Shown: positions 12,173 to 24,425 of the stretch, piece by piece
How positions within the stretch are numbered: the first letter of the stretch is position 1
How the letters are laid out: every line of letters starts with the position of its first letter
Assembly (NCBI GenBank): GCA_038363925.1
Contig: JAQQWL010000019.1
Location: 1-59,734, forward strand
Direction: 5' to 3'
DNA length: 59,734 nucleotides
DNA from: Apiospora phragmitis
Taxonomy: Eukaryota; Ascomycota; Sordariomycetes; Amphisphaeriales; Apiosporaceae
Notes under the pieces: model-generated
Told to the model about the DNA's origin: nothing
What the model saw: the letters and a program-made list of their open reading frames with translations, nothing else
Database searches by the model: none
Made by a program: the position numbers and the translations under genes

Positions 12173-15100
12173 ATGGCCGGACCCGAACCTTTGGCCGATG
12201 ACGAAAAGGCGGGCGACCGGCACTCCACCCCTGCCCGAGCCGACAACCACCGCCAAGAAACCGGCGCCAGCTCTCCTGTCCGACGCTCAAAAGCAAATCC
12301 TCAGTTCCCAACTCGACTCACCCGATGTCAAGGTTTCGTTCTTGGCACTCTACCGGTATGCCGACGGGTGGGACTGTCTGATCATCGCCGTCAGCGCCTT
12401 ATGCGCCATTGCCGCTGGTGCTGCCTTGCCCCTTTTGAGTGTAAGTACCTCTTGGGCTCTCTCTCCAGGTCCTCAACGTTGAGCTCATGTACCACTGTGC
12501 GCGTCTAGATCTTCTTTGGCCAGTTGACCCTTGCCTTCCAAGACGTCGCCCTCAACACCATCACCTTCGCCGAGTTCGAGGCTGAACTCGTCAAGAATGT
12601 TGTTTATTTCGTTTACGTGGGCCTCGCCGAGTTCGTCGCCGTTTATATCTCAACGGTCGGCTTCATCTACACGGGCGAGCGCGTCGCCCAGCGGCTCCGG
12701 GCCGCATACCTCAAGGCCATCCTGCGCCAGAACGTGGCCTACTTCGACAACCTGGGCGCCGGCGAGATCATGACGCGCATCACGGCCGACACCAACCTCG
12801 TGCAGGACGGCATCTCCCACAAGGTGGCCCTGACGCTGACGGCCTTCGCCACCTTTTGCACGGGGTTTATTATTGCCTACGTCAAGTTCTGGAAGCTCGC
12901 GCTCATCTGCACCTCGACGCTGGTGGCCTTCGCGGCCGTCATGGGCGGGGGCTCGCGGTTCATCGTCCGGTTCAGCACCCGGTCGCTGCAACACTACGCC
13001 GTGGGCAGCAGCCTCGTGCAGGAGGTGCTCGGATCGATCCGGACGGCGACGGCGTTCGGCAACCACGAACGACTCGCGGCGCAGTACGAGTCGCAGCTGA
13101 AAGTGGTCGAGAAGCACGGGATCCGGATGCAGGCCGTCCAGGCGCTGATGGTCGGGGCCATGTACACCATCTCGTTTCTGAACTATGGACTGGGTTTCTG
13201 GCAGGGATCCCGCTTTCTCGTCAACGGTGACATGGACGCAGGTGGCATACTGACTGTTTTGATGGCCATCATGACGGGCTCCTACGCCGTCGGCAACGTC
13301 TTCCCCACAGCCAGGCCTTCACCAGCGCCATGGCGGCTGCCGCCAAGATATACAGCACGATTGGCCGCCAGTCGCCGCTCGACCCGTCTTCGAAAGAAGG
13401 CAAAACACTCGAACATGTCGATGGCACGATTGAGTTGCGCAACGTCATGCACGTCTATCCTTCCCGACCAGAAGTCATGGTGCTCGATGACGTAAGTCTG
13501 TCCATTCCTGATGGTCGTACTACGGCGCTCGTCGGTCCGTCCGGCTCGGGCAAGAGCTCCATCATTGGCTTGATTGAGAGATTTTACACCCCGGTGGGCG
13601 GCGAGATTTGCTTAGATGGCCAAAGGATCCAGGACCTCAATTTGCGATGGCTCCGCCAGCAAATATCGCTCGTGAGCCAAGAGCCGAACCTCTTCTCCAC
13701 GACCATATTCGAGAATATCCGGTTCGGGCTCATCGGCACCGCCTTGGAAGATGCGCCAGAGTCGACAGTGCGAGAGAGAATCGAAGAGGCAGCAGCCATG
13801 GCCAACGCCCACGCCTTCATTACTTCGTTACCAGATGGATACCAAACCCAGGTGGGGAGAAGGTGGGCTGGTGCTCTCTGGCGGGCAGAAGCAGCGCATC
13901 GCCATCGCCCGCGCTGTCGTCAGCGACCCTAAGATCCTCCTCCTGGACGAAGCAACTTCGGCCCTGGATACCAAGTCCGAGCAGGTCGTGCAGGCTGCTC
14001 TGAATAGGGCATCCGAGGGTCGCACCACGATCGTGATAGCGCACCGCCTCTCAACCATCAAGACAGCCCACAATATTGTCGTCCTGGCTGGCGGGAGGAT
14101 TGTCGAGCAAGGTACGCACGAGGAGTTAAGGGCTCTTGGCGGCGAGTACCATAAACTAGTGGAAGCTCAGAAGCTCAACGAAGATCAAAACTCCAAAGAG
14201 ATGAATGATGAAGAACTGGAAGATGCAGATGATGTCCTCGACAAATCCGTCACGAAGGGGTCGCCTTCAGTCAATGTGCTCTCCAGAAAGAGCCCAACGA
14301 TAACAGAGGAAACCAATCATGTGTATACAGTAGCCAAGCTGATCCGATTCGTTGCTTCCTTCAACCGGCAAGAGCTCAAACTCATCATCATCGGCGTGGC
14401 TTTCGTCGTCATGGCCGGATGCGCCCAACCCGCCCAAGCCGTCCTGTACGCCAAAGCCATCACCGCCATCACCATGTCGCCCGACCAGCGCGACACGCTC
14501 AAGCGCGACACGGACTTCTGGGCGCTGATGCTGATGGCGCTGGGCCTCGCGCAGCTCGTCCTCTACTCGGTGCAGGGGACCTGCCTCGGGATCAGCTCGG
14601 AGAAGCTCACGAGCCGGGCGCGCGGCATGGCCTTCCGGGTAATGCTGCGCCAGGACATTGCGTTCTTCGACCGGGACGACAACACGACGGGCTCCCTGAC
14701 CTCCTTTCTCTCGGCGAGACCAAGCACCTGTCGGGCATCAGCGGGGTTATCCTGGGCAGCATCCTGATGGTCTCGACCACGCTTACCGCCTCGCTGGTGA
14801 TCGCGCTGGTGGTCGGCTGGAAGCTGGCCCTCGTCTGCATCTCTGTCGTCCCACTTCTGCTCCTCTGTGGGTTCTGGCGGGTCTCAATCCTGGCGCAATT
14901 CCAGCTGCAGTCCAAAAAGGCGTACGAGGCCTCCGCCACCTACGCCTGCGAAGCCACCACGGCCATCCGCACCGTCGCCGCCCTCACCAAGGAGGACGCC
15001 ATCCTCGCAACGTACCACCGCCAGCTCGGCGCCCAGGCCCGCGCCAGCCTCGCCTGGACGCTCAAGTCGTCGTCGCTGTATGCCCTCTCCCAGGCCATGA

Positions 15101-16147
15101 CCTTCTTCTGCCAGGCCCTCGCGTTCTGGTACGGCGGCACGCTCCTGGCTCGGCACGAGTACGGCATCTTCCAGTTCTTCGTCTGTTTCAGCGAGATCAT
15201 GTACGGCGCCAACGCGGCCGGCGCCATCTTCCACCACGCGTCGGACATGGGCAAGGCCAGGAACGCCGCGGCCGACTTCAAGCGGCTCTTCGACCGCCGG
15301 CCGGTCATTGACGTGTGGTCGCAGGAGGGTGAGACGGTCGATACAGACGCCCGGGGTGCCATTGAGTTCCGAGACGTGCACTTTCGCTATCCCACCCGCC
15401 CGGGCTACCCCGTACTCTCCGGGCTCAGCTTCAAGGTGGAGCCCGGCCAGTATGTGGCGTTGGTCGGCGCCAGTGGCTGCGGCAGAGCACAACCATCGCT
15501 TTGCTGGAGCGTTTCTACGATGTGCTCTCGGGCTGCATATACCTCGACGACAAAGACATTTCGCGGCTCAACGTGAACTCGTATCGAAGCCGTCTGGCGT
15601 TGGTCAGCCAAGAGCCGACCCTCTATCAGGGCACGGTCCGTGAAAATATCTTGCTTGGTAGCAATGACGAGAACGTCACTGAAGAAGCTATGGTGAAAGC
15701 CTGTAGAGAAGCAAACATCTACGACTTCATCCAGTCGCTGCCGTAAGTATAACACCCTACACAGTTATGGCCCATGGAAGAAGACTAACCATGAACAGGG
15801 ATGGCTTTGACACCATAGTGGGCAGCAAGGGCAGCATGCTGTTGGGCGGCCAGAAACAGCGTGTGGCCATCGCCCGGGCTCTGATTCGCAACCCGCGAGT
15901 CCTGCTGCTTGACGAGTCCACCTCGGCCTTGGATTCCGAATCGGAAAAGGTGGTTCAGGCCGCCCTGGATGCTGCCGCTAAGGGCCGGACTACCATTGCC
16001 GTCGCCCATCGGCTAAGCACCGTGCAGAAGGCCGACGTGATCTTTGTGTTTGACCAAGGGCGCATAGTGGAAAGCGGAACACATCAGGAGCTGATTCGTC
16101 GCAAGGGGCACTACTACGAGCTTGCTAATCTGCAAAATCTCGGATAG
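12173..16147 (+). CDS. Full-size ABC-B (MDR1/P-glycoprotein-type) transporter
   Basis: The protein is a full transporter of about 1,280 residues: TMD1-NBD1-TMD2-NBD2. NBD1 has Walker [11 protein letters not shown]-loop [10 protein letters not shown], signature LSGGQKQR and Walker [16 protein letters not shown]2 has Walker A GASGCG(K)ST, signature LLGGQKQR (the usual LSGGQ serine is Leu) and [12 protein letters not shown]. Introns are 12441-12508 and 15743-15798. The start at 12173 has a good context but needs one frame change near 12226; an in-frame alternative is the ATG at 12198. Single-base frameshifts also occur near 13306, 13855, 14713 and 15484, each explained by one base gained or lost, mostly in a short run. 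No nonsense codons are present. It is convergent with the reductase gene, 128 bp apart. The likely role is export of, or protection from, the cluster product at the plasma membrane. Confidence 0.9.
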
Positions 16148-16275
16148 ACTAATAGACCAGAAAGCTGTTTCATAATCATTCCACTCGTCAATAGGCATCA
16201 GCTGTATGTCGTAGGGAATTTGGAAACTACGGGAAAAGTCGTAGCATAAACTTAAGCGCCAGACTTGATTTTGTA

Positions 16276-17318
16276 TTAACTATTCTGTTTTCCCTCGACG
16301 TACCGCATCTCTCTGTTCGCCTTCAGGCTCTTATCCACGGCACCTTGCACAATCTCCGGCAGCCGGCTCTCCATGAGATGAGCAATCGCCTTTTCCGTAC
16401 TACCACCCGGTACGCAGACCTCTTTGCGTAACACTTGGATGGGCCTGTCAGTGCCTCGTGATAGCATGCCAGATCCCAGGCATGACTGCACCACCAAGTT
16501 GCGGGCCGTTTCGGTGCACATGCCATGAGTCTCTGCTGCGGAGACGAGAGACTCAATCAGATAATAGAAATATGCGGGGGCCGAGCTAGAAGTAACCATC
16601 AGCAAAGCGTTTACGGAAACACAAAAGAAGAGCCTCAATCCCTGTCATTTGAAATCCAAGAGATGCCATTGCAGTGTCATGCTTACCCCGAGATGGACGC
16701 CGCCACATCCAGCAGCGACTCCTCTGGAAGTACGCTGACGGCCGGCGAGACTTCCTTGAGGACCGAAGCCACGAGCTCCACGCGCGAGACTGCCTCTTTG
16801 CTGGGGAACAGAGCCGTGGCGCCCTCGCGGCAGGTGACGGGCAGGTTGGGCATGGACCGCACGATGGGCGTTCCCGTGGGCAACCAGCTCTGCAACTGGG
16901 CCACCGAGATGCCTGGGCACATGGTTACGACAGTTGGCCGCGCTGGCCCCTTGAGGGTCTCGAGGGTGCTGGCTATCTCTTGGCACACTTGCGGCACCTC
17001 TTTGGGGCGAGTGCAGATGAAGACGACGTGTGCGGTGGACGGTTCTGAGCCGGCTGCCCAGATGGCCTGGTGCAGGTTGTCCGTCGTCACAAAGGCCTTG
17101 GGGTAGCTTTTCTTCAGCTGCTCCATGTGCTCCGTCCGCCGGGCCGTAACGGAGATGGCGCACGCATCCTTCCAGCTGGTGTTGGACGAATAGATGCCGC
17201 TAATGACGGCCTTGGCAAGGTGGCCCCCGCCGATGAATGTGAGCCGACCAGGTACTGACATGTTGGATTCGCTAAACCTTGGTGGTGATACTACGGGATG
17301 CCGTGAAGTCGAAGCCAT
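16276..17318 (-). CDS. Pyrroline-5-carboxylate reductase-like enzyme
   Basis: The gene has two exons (17318-16687 and 16585-16276) joined by a clean GT-AG intron, giving 313 residues; an internal ATG at 17261 would give 294, nearer the family length. The family reduces delta-1-pyrroline-5-carboxylate to proline with NAD(P)H. Seen: an N-terminal dinucleotide fold with GGGHLAKA (most members have GGGNMA), MPNLPVTCREGATAL in the middle, and the C-terminal dimerisation domain with SSAPAYFYYLIESLV and PGGSTEKAIAHL. The reading frame is intact. Placement inside an NRPS cluster beside a 2-oxoglutarate oxygenase suggests a dedicated copy acting on a modified cyclic imine rather than housekeeping proline synthesis. 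Pipecolate formation, as proposed for the reductase of the apicidin cluster, is the alternative. Confidence 0.9.
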
Positions 17319-18346
17319 TATACTGGCAATATACTTAGCAGATGGCGCCTACAAGCTGCGATCAATCTGGTCCATCATCCTGGTGAAGGGAATGGGACCT
17401 GCACTGAAAGTAGCGTCGCATCTCACATCCTACTTGCGTATGGACTTCTCCGAGTTTCGATAAGACATCACGGCAACCTAAGGATTGTGCCGGCAAAAGA
17501 AGGTGAGCAGAAAATTTGCTCAATAGGGCGCTGAGGAAAAAGAAGTTTAAAACGATCCTTGCGATGGTGGCATGGTTGGCACAGTCTTTTACGAAACCAC
17601 CTTCCTAGATTGGATGGAGTCGTCAGTCGTGGGCGATGTGATCGAATCCTACGTCCTACATCAAGGCGGTGAGATGAGCGCCGAAGGATTCCTGACTCTT
17701 CCATAACCTAGGTTACACCCCCGGTTTGCAGTGGCATTGCGTCGGTGTTGAAACAAAACTCCCCATGTCTGATCGACCACGAACCCATCCCTTTGGTTCG
17801 GGGCGACCGCTATGGCAGAGGGGGTGAATATTTTGAGTCAAACCTGGCCGTTTCTAGGTTCAGGGTCTAGAGGGGTCCCGATTTGTTGGTCTGGGGTTCA
17901 AGTCCCGGACCTTGTTCAGTGGGGTTATTTTTACCTCTACAGGGTTCTTTCTTCAGCGCCTTTAGCGCTTCTCTTCGACTTCTTCCTGGGCGTAAACAAG
18001 TCTTGGCGCCGTTGCCGACTTTAATCGTTCGAAACGGTTCTTCTGTTCTTCTGGTCTTTTTAAAATAGATGTCCGACGCGGGGTCTATCCCTGTCCACAT
18101 CGGGCGACAGCTTGTCTATCTTCAGTGCATGATACAGCGGGGATCGCCTGCCAAGCCCATCAAACTCCCGCTGGGTTCTGGCCCCCGTACCCCCTTATCT
18201 TTCAATGCCTGCAGGAAGAATTTGTACAAGTATGGTCCCTGCCAACCCCTTGGCAGCAATCTACCGATGGATATTGTCTCGACGATGAATCCTTCGAGAA
18301 GCAACTTTTTTCTATCCACCATGAGAAAACACCACGGCGAATCAAA
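17319..18346. promoter_or_regulatory. Divergent promoter region between reductase and MFS genes
   Basis: This 1.0-kb gene-free stretch separates two divergently transcribed genes, so it should hold both promoters. It contains one CGG-N5-CCG palindrome at 17799-17809 (CGG GGCGA CCG), a form bound by some Zn2Cys6 regulators. A hairpin with a GGTTCAAGTCC loop lies at about 17887-17912. No gene was recognised here. Confidence 0.4.
17799..17809. promoter_or_regulatory. Candidate Zn2Cys6 site CGG-N5-CCG
   Basis: The inverted CGG triplets are spaced by five bases (CGGGGCGACCG) about 480 bp upstream of the reductase start and 540 bp upstream of the MFS start. The same architecture recurs in the NRPS promoter at 21585. 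One such site per few kilobases is expected by chance, so this is only a candidate. Confidence 0.25.
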
Positions 18347-20038
18347 ATGAGGACAACACACGGAACTACGGTGGCGGAACCCACAGAGACTGCATCGCTG
18401 CTACGAGAGGGTCATCCCAGTGAAACCCCGTATTCGCCGATTGGGTCCGCCTCCGACTCGGACCCCGACCGCTGCAATGCGGGCTGGACCAAAGATGCCG
18501 CGTGGACGGCCACCTTGGCCAACTTGTTTTTGATCCTCTACGCCTTCGCCGACGTCGCTAGGTACGTCGCCGTCGTGCGCTTGCTCGAGCTCGGCATCTG
18601 CCGCGAGGAGTATCTCAAGGAAAGCGCCGACGTACTGGGTGACGACGGCTTCATCCCGGAGCACCTCTGCAAGTCGCCCGAGATCCAGCAACGTCTCGCC
18701 CACCTCCGCGGCTACCTCTCGTCCTTGGAGGCCATCGTCGGGCTGCTCCTAGCTCTCCCCTACGGCCTGGTCGTGGATCGGTGGGGAGAGCGCTTCATCG
18801 CCGGCCTCAACGTGGTGGGCTACATGCTGTCCTGCGCGTGGCTGGTCGTCGTCTGCTACTACTGGACCGTGTTTCCCATCTGGATCGCGGTGCTCTCGCC
18901 TCTGTTCCGGGCAATTGGAGGTGGAACGCCTACTTACACCTCCGTCATCTATGCCATGACCAGCAAACGCGTTCCGGCTGAAAACAGGTTAGTTTCCATA
19001 ATTCCAAGCGGGGTTCTAGGCATCTTACTCACACCGGCTACAGGTCTCTGGTGTTCTTCATATTCACTGGTGGACAAATTCTTGCCACCATCGCGTCTAT
19101 CTTGATCACAGCCTGGTTCCTCGACCAGGAGCTGTTATTCACCCCTATACTCCTCGGCATGCCTATCGGCTTCCTTTGTCTGTTATCTCTGGCCTTGATC
19201 CGCCCCGACGGTACTGCCAAGGTAGCACCCGACTGCGAAAGCGAGCTGGAAGAGGTCGACAGCAAGTCTCTCAGTGGCACTTTGCGCCACAGCTGGGGCA
19301 TTGTCACCCGGCTTTTTAAGGACCGCAGAGTCGTTGTGCTACTGGCCGCAGTGCCACTGGCCAAGCTCAACACTCCGATGACAGAATTGACGCTCCAATA
19401 CATCCAGAGAAGTTCGACATGTCAATAGCCTCGGTGAGTTCACTATTGCACATGATTTATCGATGTCATTTTGCTCTAACTCGCCACTAGGCCAGTCGAG
19501 TGTTATCGGTCAAGGCGTTCGAAAGTCTGGTGCTGATGATCGTCATCCTTCCCATCATCCAGAAAGTCGCACAACTCAGGTTCCACGTTTCGTCTTTCAA
19601 GATGGATCTGTACACCACACAATACAGCTTTCTGATTCAAACTGTGGGCTGTTTTCTCATGGCCTTTGCCCAGGCTTTTTATCTGTTCATTCTAGGTATG
19701 CCAATCTTTCCCATCGGGCCTTCTGAGAGCACCTTGCTGATATAAACTGAGTAGGCCTCCTATTATTCTCGCTTGGCACCAGCACGCGGCCAGCCCTCCA
19801 GTCCGTTATAACGGAGCTGGTCAGCCCGCAACATGTGGCCGTCCTCTACACCGTCATTGCCGTCGCGGACGGTATTGCTGCGGCTGCTGGGGCGTTGATG
19901 CTAAATCGAGCTTTCGCCATGGTTATCAAATGGAACGTGGAACAGTATCTTGGACTACCGTTCCTCATTGGGGCCATTTGCTGCATACTTGGCTTTGCTG
20001 GGACTGTGTTCGTGGGACACCGCGCCATGTCCCAGTAG
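18347..20038 (+). CDS. Major facilitator superfamily transporter
   Basis: Four exons (18347-18987, 19044-19433, 19491-19695, 19755-20038) encode about 506 residues. A soluble N-terminus of about 45 residues precedes some twelve hydrophobic helices. The loop after the third helix region reads PYGLVVDRWGERF, close to the MFS motif A (GxLaDrxGrr). The second half contains further helices, e.g. a VLYTVIAVADGIAAAAGALM stretch. One single-base deletion near 19405 (ATCC..AGAG) interrupts exon 2; otherwise frames and splice sites agree. The start at 18347 has an AAA-ATG context. It is convergent with the oxygenase gene, 129 bp apart. The likely role is export of the cluster product or uptake of a precursor; the substrate cannot be read from the sequence. 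Confidence 0.85.
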
Positions 20039-20167
20039 CTTGGGAGAGGTTACTTCAAGATATGCTGGCAAGCCGGGCTTGGTCAAGCTCGCTAGGGCGA
20101 ATAGGTTACCCCTTTGTGAATACATGTGTTCAGCCAAAGTTTGAGTAAATATCTTATGACTTTTCAT

Positions 20168-21338
20168 CTAATACGTCCCTTGAATCCTCATGTTCTGGAA
20201 CTCCCCAGCTGTCACATAAGTTGCTTCCTTCGCTTCACCCATTAGTGGCCTCAGGCTCGCCGATCTGTCTGGCTTTCCAAAGTAGGCTATCGAGAACCTC
20301 TCGTCAACAACATCTGGCTGCCCATCGACACCACCGTCCTTTTCCGGCAAGTGGACCCGATGGCATACACTGTTAAGCCCTGTCCACTTGGCCAGGCAGT
20401 CACCAACGTTCACGATGCATTCGTGCTGCCCTCCGCTGGCCACATCGGCGAATACACCGCTACCGGGTGGCGTCTCTGCCTCTGAAACCCAATTATTCAG
20501 TACTCTGTCAGAATGGAAGACCAATGGATGATGAAGGTGTCAAAGGTTTTCTAGGGCGGGATACGATGGGGACAACTTACGCAAACCCCCTACGCTGTCT
20601 TGGAACAGAAGCGTTATTGTCCCGAAATCAGTATGGGCTGCAATGCGAGTCGAGTGAGCAAAGTCATCTTTTGCGACAGCCGGGTAATGGGTCAACCGCA
20701 GCTCGTTGGACTGATTGGCATGCAGCTGCTTTAGCGTCGCCGCAGGAAGCTCCAGACCAATGGCAATAGCCTCAAGGATGGCAAGCTGCGCGCGGTAGCA
20801 GACCGAGAAGAAGGATGTGAACGTGGGCTGAAAGGCGTCATATACGCCTACCGGCGGCCAGATGTTGCTGTACAGCTCGTCGTGCTCAGAGCCGATATCA
20901 TATGACTCCTGCATGCGACTGGGTGAGCTGGCTGCGTGATGAGGGGAATTGTGGCTGGCTTACTTACTTTCATATCCTTCAGTAGAGGCATTGCTTTGGA
21001 CGAGTTATGGTTCGACACTGCCGACACATTCTCGATCCCAAAAGCGCTGTACCCTCGATGGGGATGGGCTGTTGGTGGGTGGGGAGACTTGAGTTTCTCA
21101 TCCACGGGCAGCTGGAAGAACCGGCGGCTCTGATAGATTGGTTAGCAAGGCATACAATCCACATCCGAGCTGTGCTTACCGTCTCAAATGCTTTGCCAAT
21201 CTCGGCTGAAGGCACATCGTGGTTCACCAGTCTGACAAAGCCATACTGCTTGAGGTCCGACACGAGAGCGCGGCAGAACTCGTCCCGGTCCTTTGCATCA
21301 GTACCGTAGAACCGCGAGAAGTCCAACTGTGTATACAT
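20168..21338 (-). CDS. 2-oxoglutarate/Fe(II)-dependent oxygenase (isopenicillin N synthase-like)
   Basis: Four exons (21338-21180, 21129-20968, 20908-20581, 20502-20168) give 327 residues with frames intact; an upstream ATG at 21389 is also in frame. The last intron has a slightly uncertain acceptor. The N-terminal DIOX_N domain contains a YGFVRLVNHDVP sequence. The C-terminal jelly roll has the iron ligands in AAHTDFGTITLLFQD (His-x-Asp) and a distal His in SVCHRVHLP, with the 2-oxoglutarate-binding Arg in ERFSIAYF (RxS). Known relatives hydroxylate or cyclise amino acids; EcdK and UcsF oxidise leucine or isoleucine on the way to methylprolines. The gene diverges from the NRPS across a shared 0.9-1.0 kb promoter, so co-expression is likely. 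Oxidation of a free amino acid before incorporation is the preferred role; tailoring of the peptide is possible. Confidence 0.9.
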
Positions 21339-21389
21339 GATCTGTTGTTGAACCTCCAGTGCAGTGCATGGGCTATGTGATGGATTCAA

Positions 21390-22329
21390 CTACTATTACC
21401 TCTTAACTCTTGTCGTCCATTTATTGCCGCCAGTGGAATCGATATGACGTCTCGCCTGATCCGAGGCATCGGGTCATTCTTGTTCGTCCCCGCTGGCATT
21501 TAGCGAGTCAGTAATCTTGTGAGAACGGCGTAGGCCGGGCAGGTACTTTGTCCACAGACAACAAACACAGCTGAACATCGGGGCGGTTAAGCCGGGTTCG
21601 GATGCCCACTTGGTGATCTTCATGCTAAGCCGTGAAGCTGCAGATGGCTGCAGCAGCTGCTGTCTACGGTCTAAGGCTGACGCCCCTCTCGGGGCGAGGC
21701 CCAATTTGGCATTGATATTACTGCTTATCTCTACGGGGTCTAGTTGTGTTCCTTGACCATGTCACTCGACTTTTTTAATAGCGTTCCAGAAAATGAAAGA
21801 AATGAAGCCCCCGAGATCGTTTCCACCTTCTATATCCACCAAAGACAAAGCTTATTTGGTTCTGTAGCTTAACAAGGATGGTGGCGGTCGAGGCGGTCTG
21901 GCCCAACACGAGGTGCCGGGGTCTTAGTAGCGATCCTCTAGGGTTGGACCCACAAGCCCACCCAGACTTGGCAACGGTTCCTTGCACACTACGCTGGCCC
22001 ATCAATACCCCTGACACTGTCCATTCTCGATGTGTGAAAGATACAGATGTGAGGTGATGTGTGTTGTGCTATCAGATGGTCATTGTGATTAGGTACTTTG
22101 GCTGATAACACGCCTGACCAGGCGAGCGCCATCCCTGTCCAGTCTGACTACTTGCGACTATGGATTTGATAGAGTGCGGCTCTTGCCGAATGACCAAACA
22201 GTGAATTTCCTTAGTATTGGTGCTGTCTCAGAGACGCAACTTCAAATCATCCTCGCGAAACTGATCACTCAGCAGTGAAGACTTGACATTGTTGCAGTTG
22301 CGTATCTGATACACGAACACGAAATCAAA
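21390..22329. promoter_or_regulatory. Divergent promoter region between oxygenase and NRPS
   Basis: About 0.94 kb lies between the divergent starts, with no coding signal. It carries a CGG-N5-CCG palindrome at 21585-21595, of the same spacing as the one in the reductase/MFS promoter. The NRPS ATG at 22330 has an AAA-ATGG context. Confidence 0.45.
21585..21595. promoter_or_regulatory. Candidate Zn2Cys6 site CGG-N5-CCG
   Basis: The sequence is CGG TTAAG CCG, an exact inverted pair of CGG triplets about 250 bp upstream of the oxygenase start and 735 bp upstream of the NRPS start. The cluster shows no obvious regulator gene, so any protein binding here would be encoded elsewhere. Confidence 0.25.
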
Positions 22330-24425
22330 ATGGATAAAACAACAGAAGCCGTTACTCCCACTCTTTCCCAGGTTGAACTCGACCAAATTTGGGAAAGAAA
22401 CGCTTCCGTGCCGGATCAAATACAAGGATGCGTTCACGACCTCATTGCCGAGATTGCTGCAAGGCAGCCGGAGGCCTTGGCAGTTTGTGCTTGGGACGGC
22501 AATTTCACCTACTCCCAACTTGATGATATCTCAACAAAACTGGCAAAAAGGCTCGTTTCGTTAGGCGCCACCCCCAAATCGAGCGTGCCAATGCTATTTC
22601 CCAAGTCACGATGGACTAGCATTGCCATGTTGGCCATCATCAAAGCCGGCTGCAGCGCCATCGCCCTGGACGGCACCCAACCCGATTCCAGGTTGCGGTC
22701 CATTGTGCAACAGGCGCAGCCCACGACGGTTGTTGCGTCTGCCAAGTACCATGCGAGAGCATCTGACCTGGCTGGCGTGCCGGTGGTGCAGGTTGACGAC
22801 ACGCTATTGGAGACTCCAGAACTTTCTGATGCGACTTTACCGCAACTACCCCATGTTTCGCCATCGGACATAGTCTACATTTCTTTCACCTCGTACGTTG
22901 CTCATCTGGATCTACAGGCCTTTGTCCAATAGAAACCCTTCAAGCTCGATGAGTTATACAGCTTTGCAGATTAGCCCCTTTTTGGATGAGGTCTCTTTTG
23001 GATACTAACCTTGATCTTTGACAGGGAACAACAGGCCAGCCCAAGGGCGCCTGCATTAGCCATACCAATGTCAGGAGTGCCGTCCACTACCAAGGCAAAG
23101 AGCTCGGCTTTAACCAGGAATCGCGCGTCTTTGACTTTGCGCCCTACTCCTTCGATGTGGCGTGGAGCAACTTCCTGAATACGCTATGCGCCGGCGGCTG
23201 CCTTTGCGTCGCGTCAGAAGACGACATGCTGACGGATCTATCGGCCTCCATCACCGCGTTCAAGGCTACTTTGATCAATATCACACCGACTGTGCTCCTG
23301 ACAGTCCATCCGATCCCTCCCAGTCTCAAGTCGGTTCTCCTGAGTGGCGAGATGCCGTATCGGGAGAACGTGACTCAGTGGGCTGGGAAAGTCAGACTTT
23401 GTAAGTGACCCCACGAATAACATTCGTTACATCCATTGCTAACTGGGGATTTAAGTAAACACATATGGCCCGACGGAATGCACATTCAAGTGCGCCTTTG
23501 CGGAAATCAGCCCTGCTCAAGAGGGTAGGCCCCATCTTGGAAAGGGGGTTGCGTTTTCTCTGTGGATTGTTGACGTCAATGACGACACCAGGCTTGCTCC
23601 CATAGGCACTGCGGGAGAACTCTACCTCGAGGGCCCTCTCGTCGGACAGGGTTATCTATCGGATCCGGAAAAGACAGCCTCAGCTTTCATCCACGATCCG
23701 CCATGGTTGCTCGCGGGAAGCACCAAATATCCCGGCAGACGCGGCAGACTGTACAAGACGGGAGACTTGGTCAAGTACAAGCAAGACGGAAACCTGTTAT
23801 TTGTCGGTCGCAAGGATGCTTCCCAGCTGAAAATAAGGGGACAGAGGGTCGAAATCGGTGACGTAGAGCACCATGTGCGCGCCGGCCTGGACGATGCTCT
23901 TCCTATTATCGTGGACGTGATAACTCCGCTTGGTACCGACGTTGTCTCGCTCGCCCTATTCGTCGTGGCGAAGAACCATGACGCCGACTACGTCAAGTCT
24001 CTCATGGACGGTCTGGCGGGCAAGTTGCGGGACGTCCTACCGGTCTTTATGATACCGAGCGCCTACTTGCCGGTCGACGAGATCCCTGTCGCTTCGACTG
24101 GTAAAGTGGACCGGAAGCGGCTTCGGGAGTTTTGCAGTGGAATGACGTGGCAGCAGATCGTCAACCTGCAGTCAACCATCATGTCCGTCACAGAACATCG
24201 TGAACCGTCTAACGACATCGAGCGCCAACTGCGCCAAATTGGGCCGAAGTCCTTGGCCTAGAGGCCTCTCGAGTCAGCACACATGACAATTTTCTGCGTC
24301 TCGGTGGCGACTCCATAGCTGCCATGCGTGTGGTTGCAGCAGCGCGGGAGCAGCACTTGTCACTGACGGTCGCTGATCTCTTCAAGACTCAGACACTTGT
24401 CGAACTAGCTCAAGCTTCTGGGTAC
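22330..24425 (+). other. NRPS module 1: A1-T1 (initiation)
   Basis: A1 has SFTSGTTGQPKG (A3 motif, split by the first intron), FDFAPYSFDVAW (Asp235 region), NTYGPTEC, LYKTGDLV, GRKDASQLKIRGQ and the A10 lysine in STGKVDRKRL. T1 has DNFLRLGGDSIAAM. The start is a short linker resembling the C-to-A linkers of the later modules (DQIWERNASVPD), suggesting the gene arose from a longer ancestor or by module duplication. Frame losses near 24240 and 24421 bracket T1. Confidence 0.9.

Noticed and set aside
14884..15492. Long minus-strand frame opposite the ABC transporter
   Set aside because: A mirror of the GC-rich coding strand; the plus strand carries clear ABC motifs through the same bases.
17883..17915. 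Possible tRNA gene
   Set aside because: Only a T-arm-like hairpin is present; no acceptor stem, D arm or anticodon arm can be folded around it.
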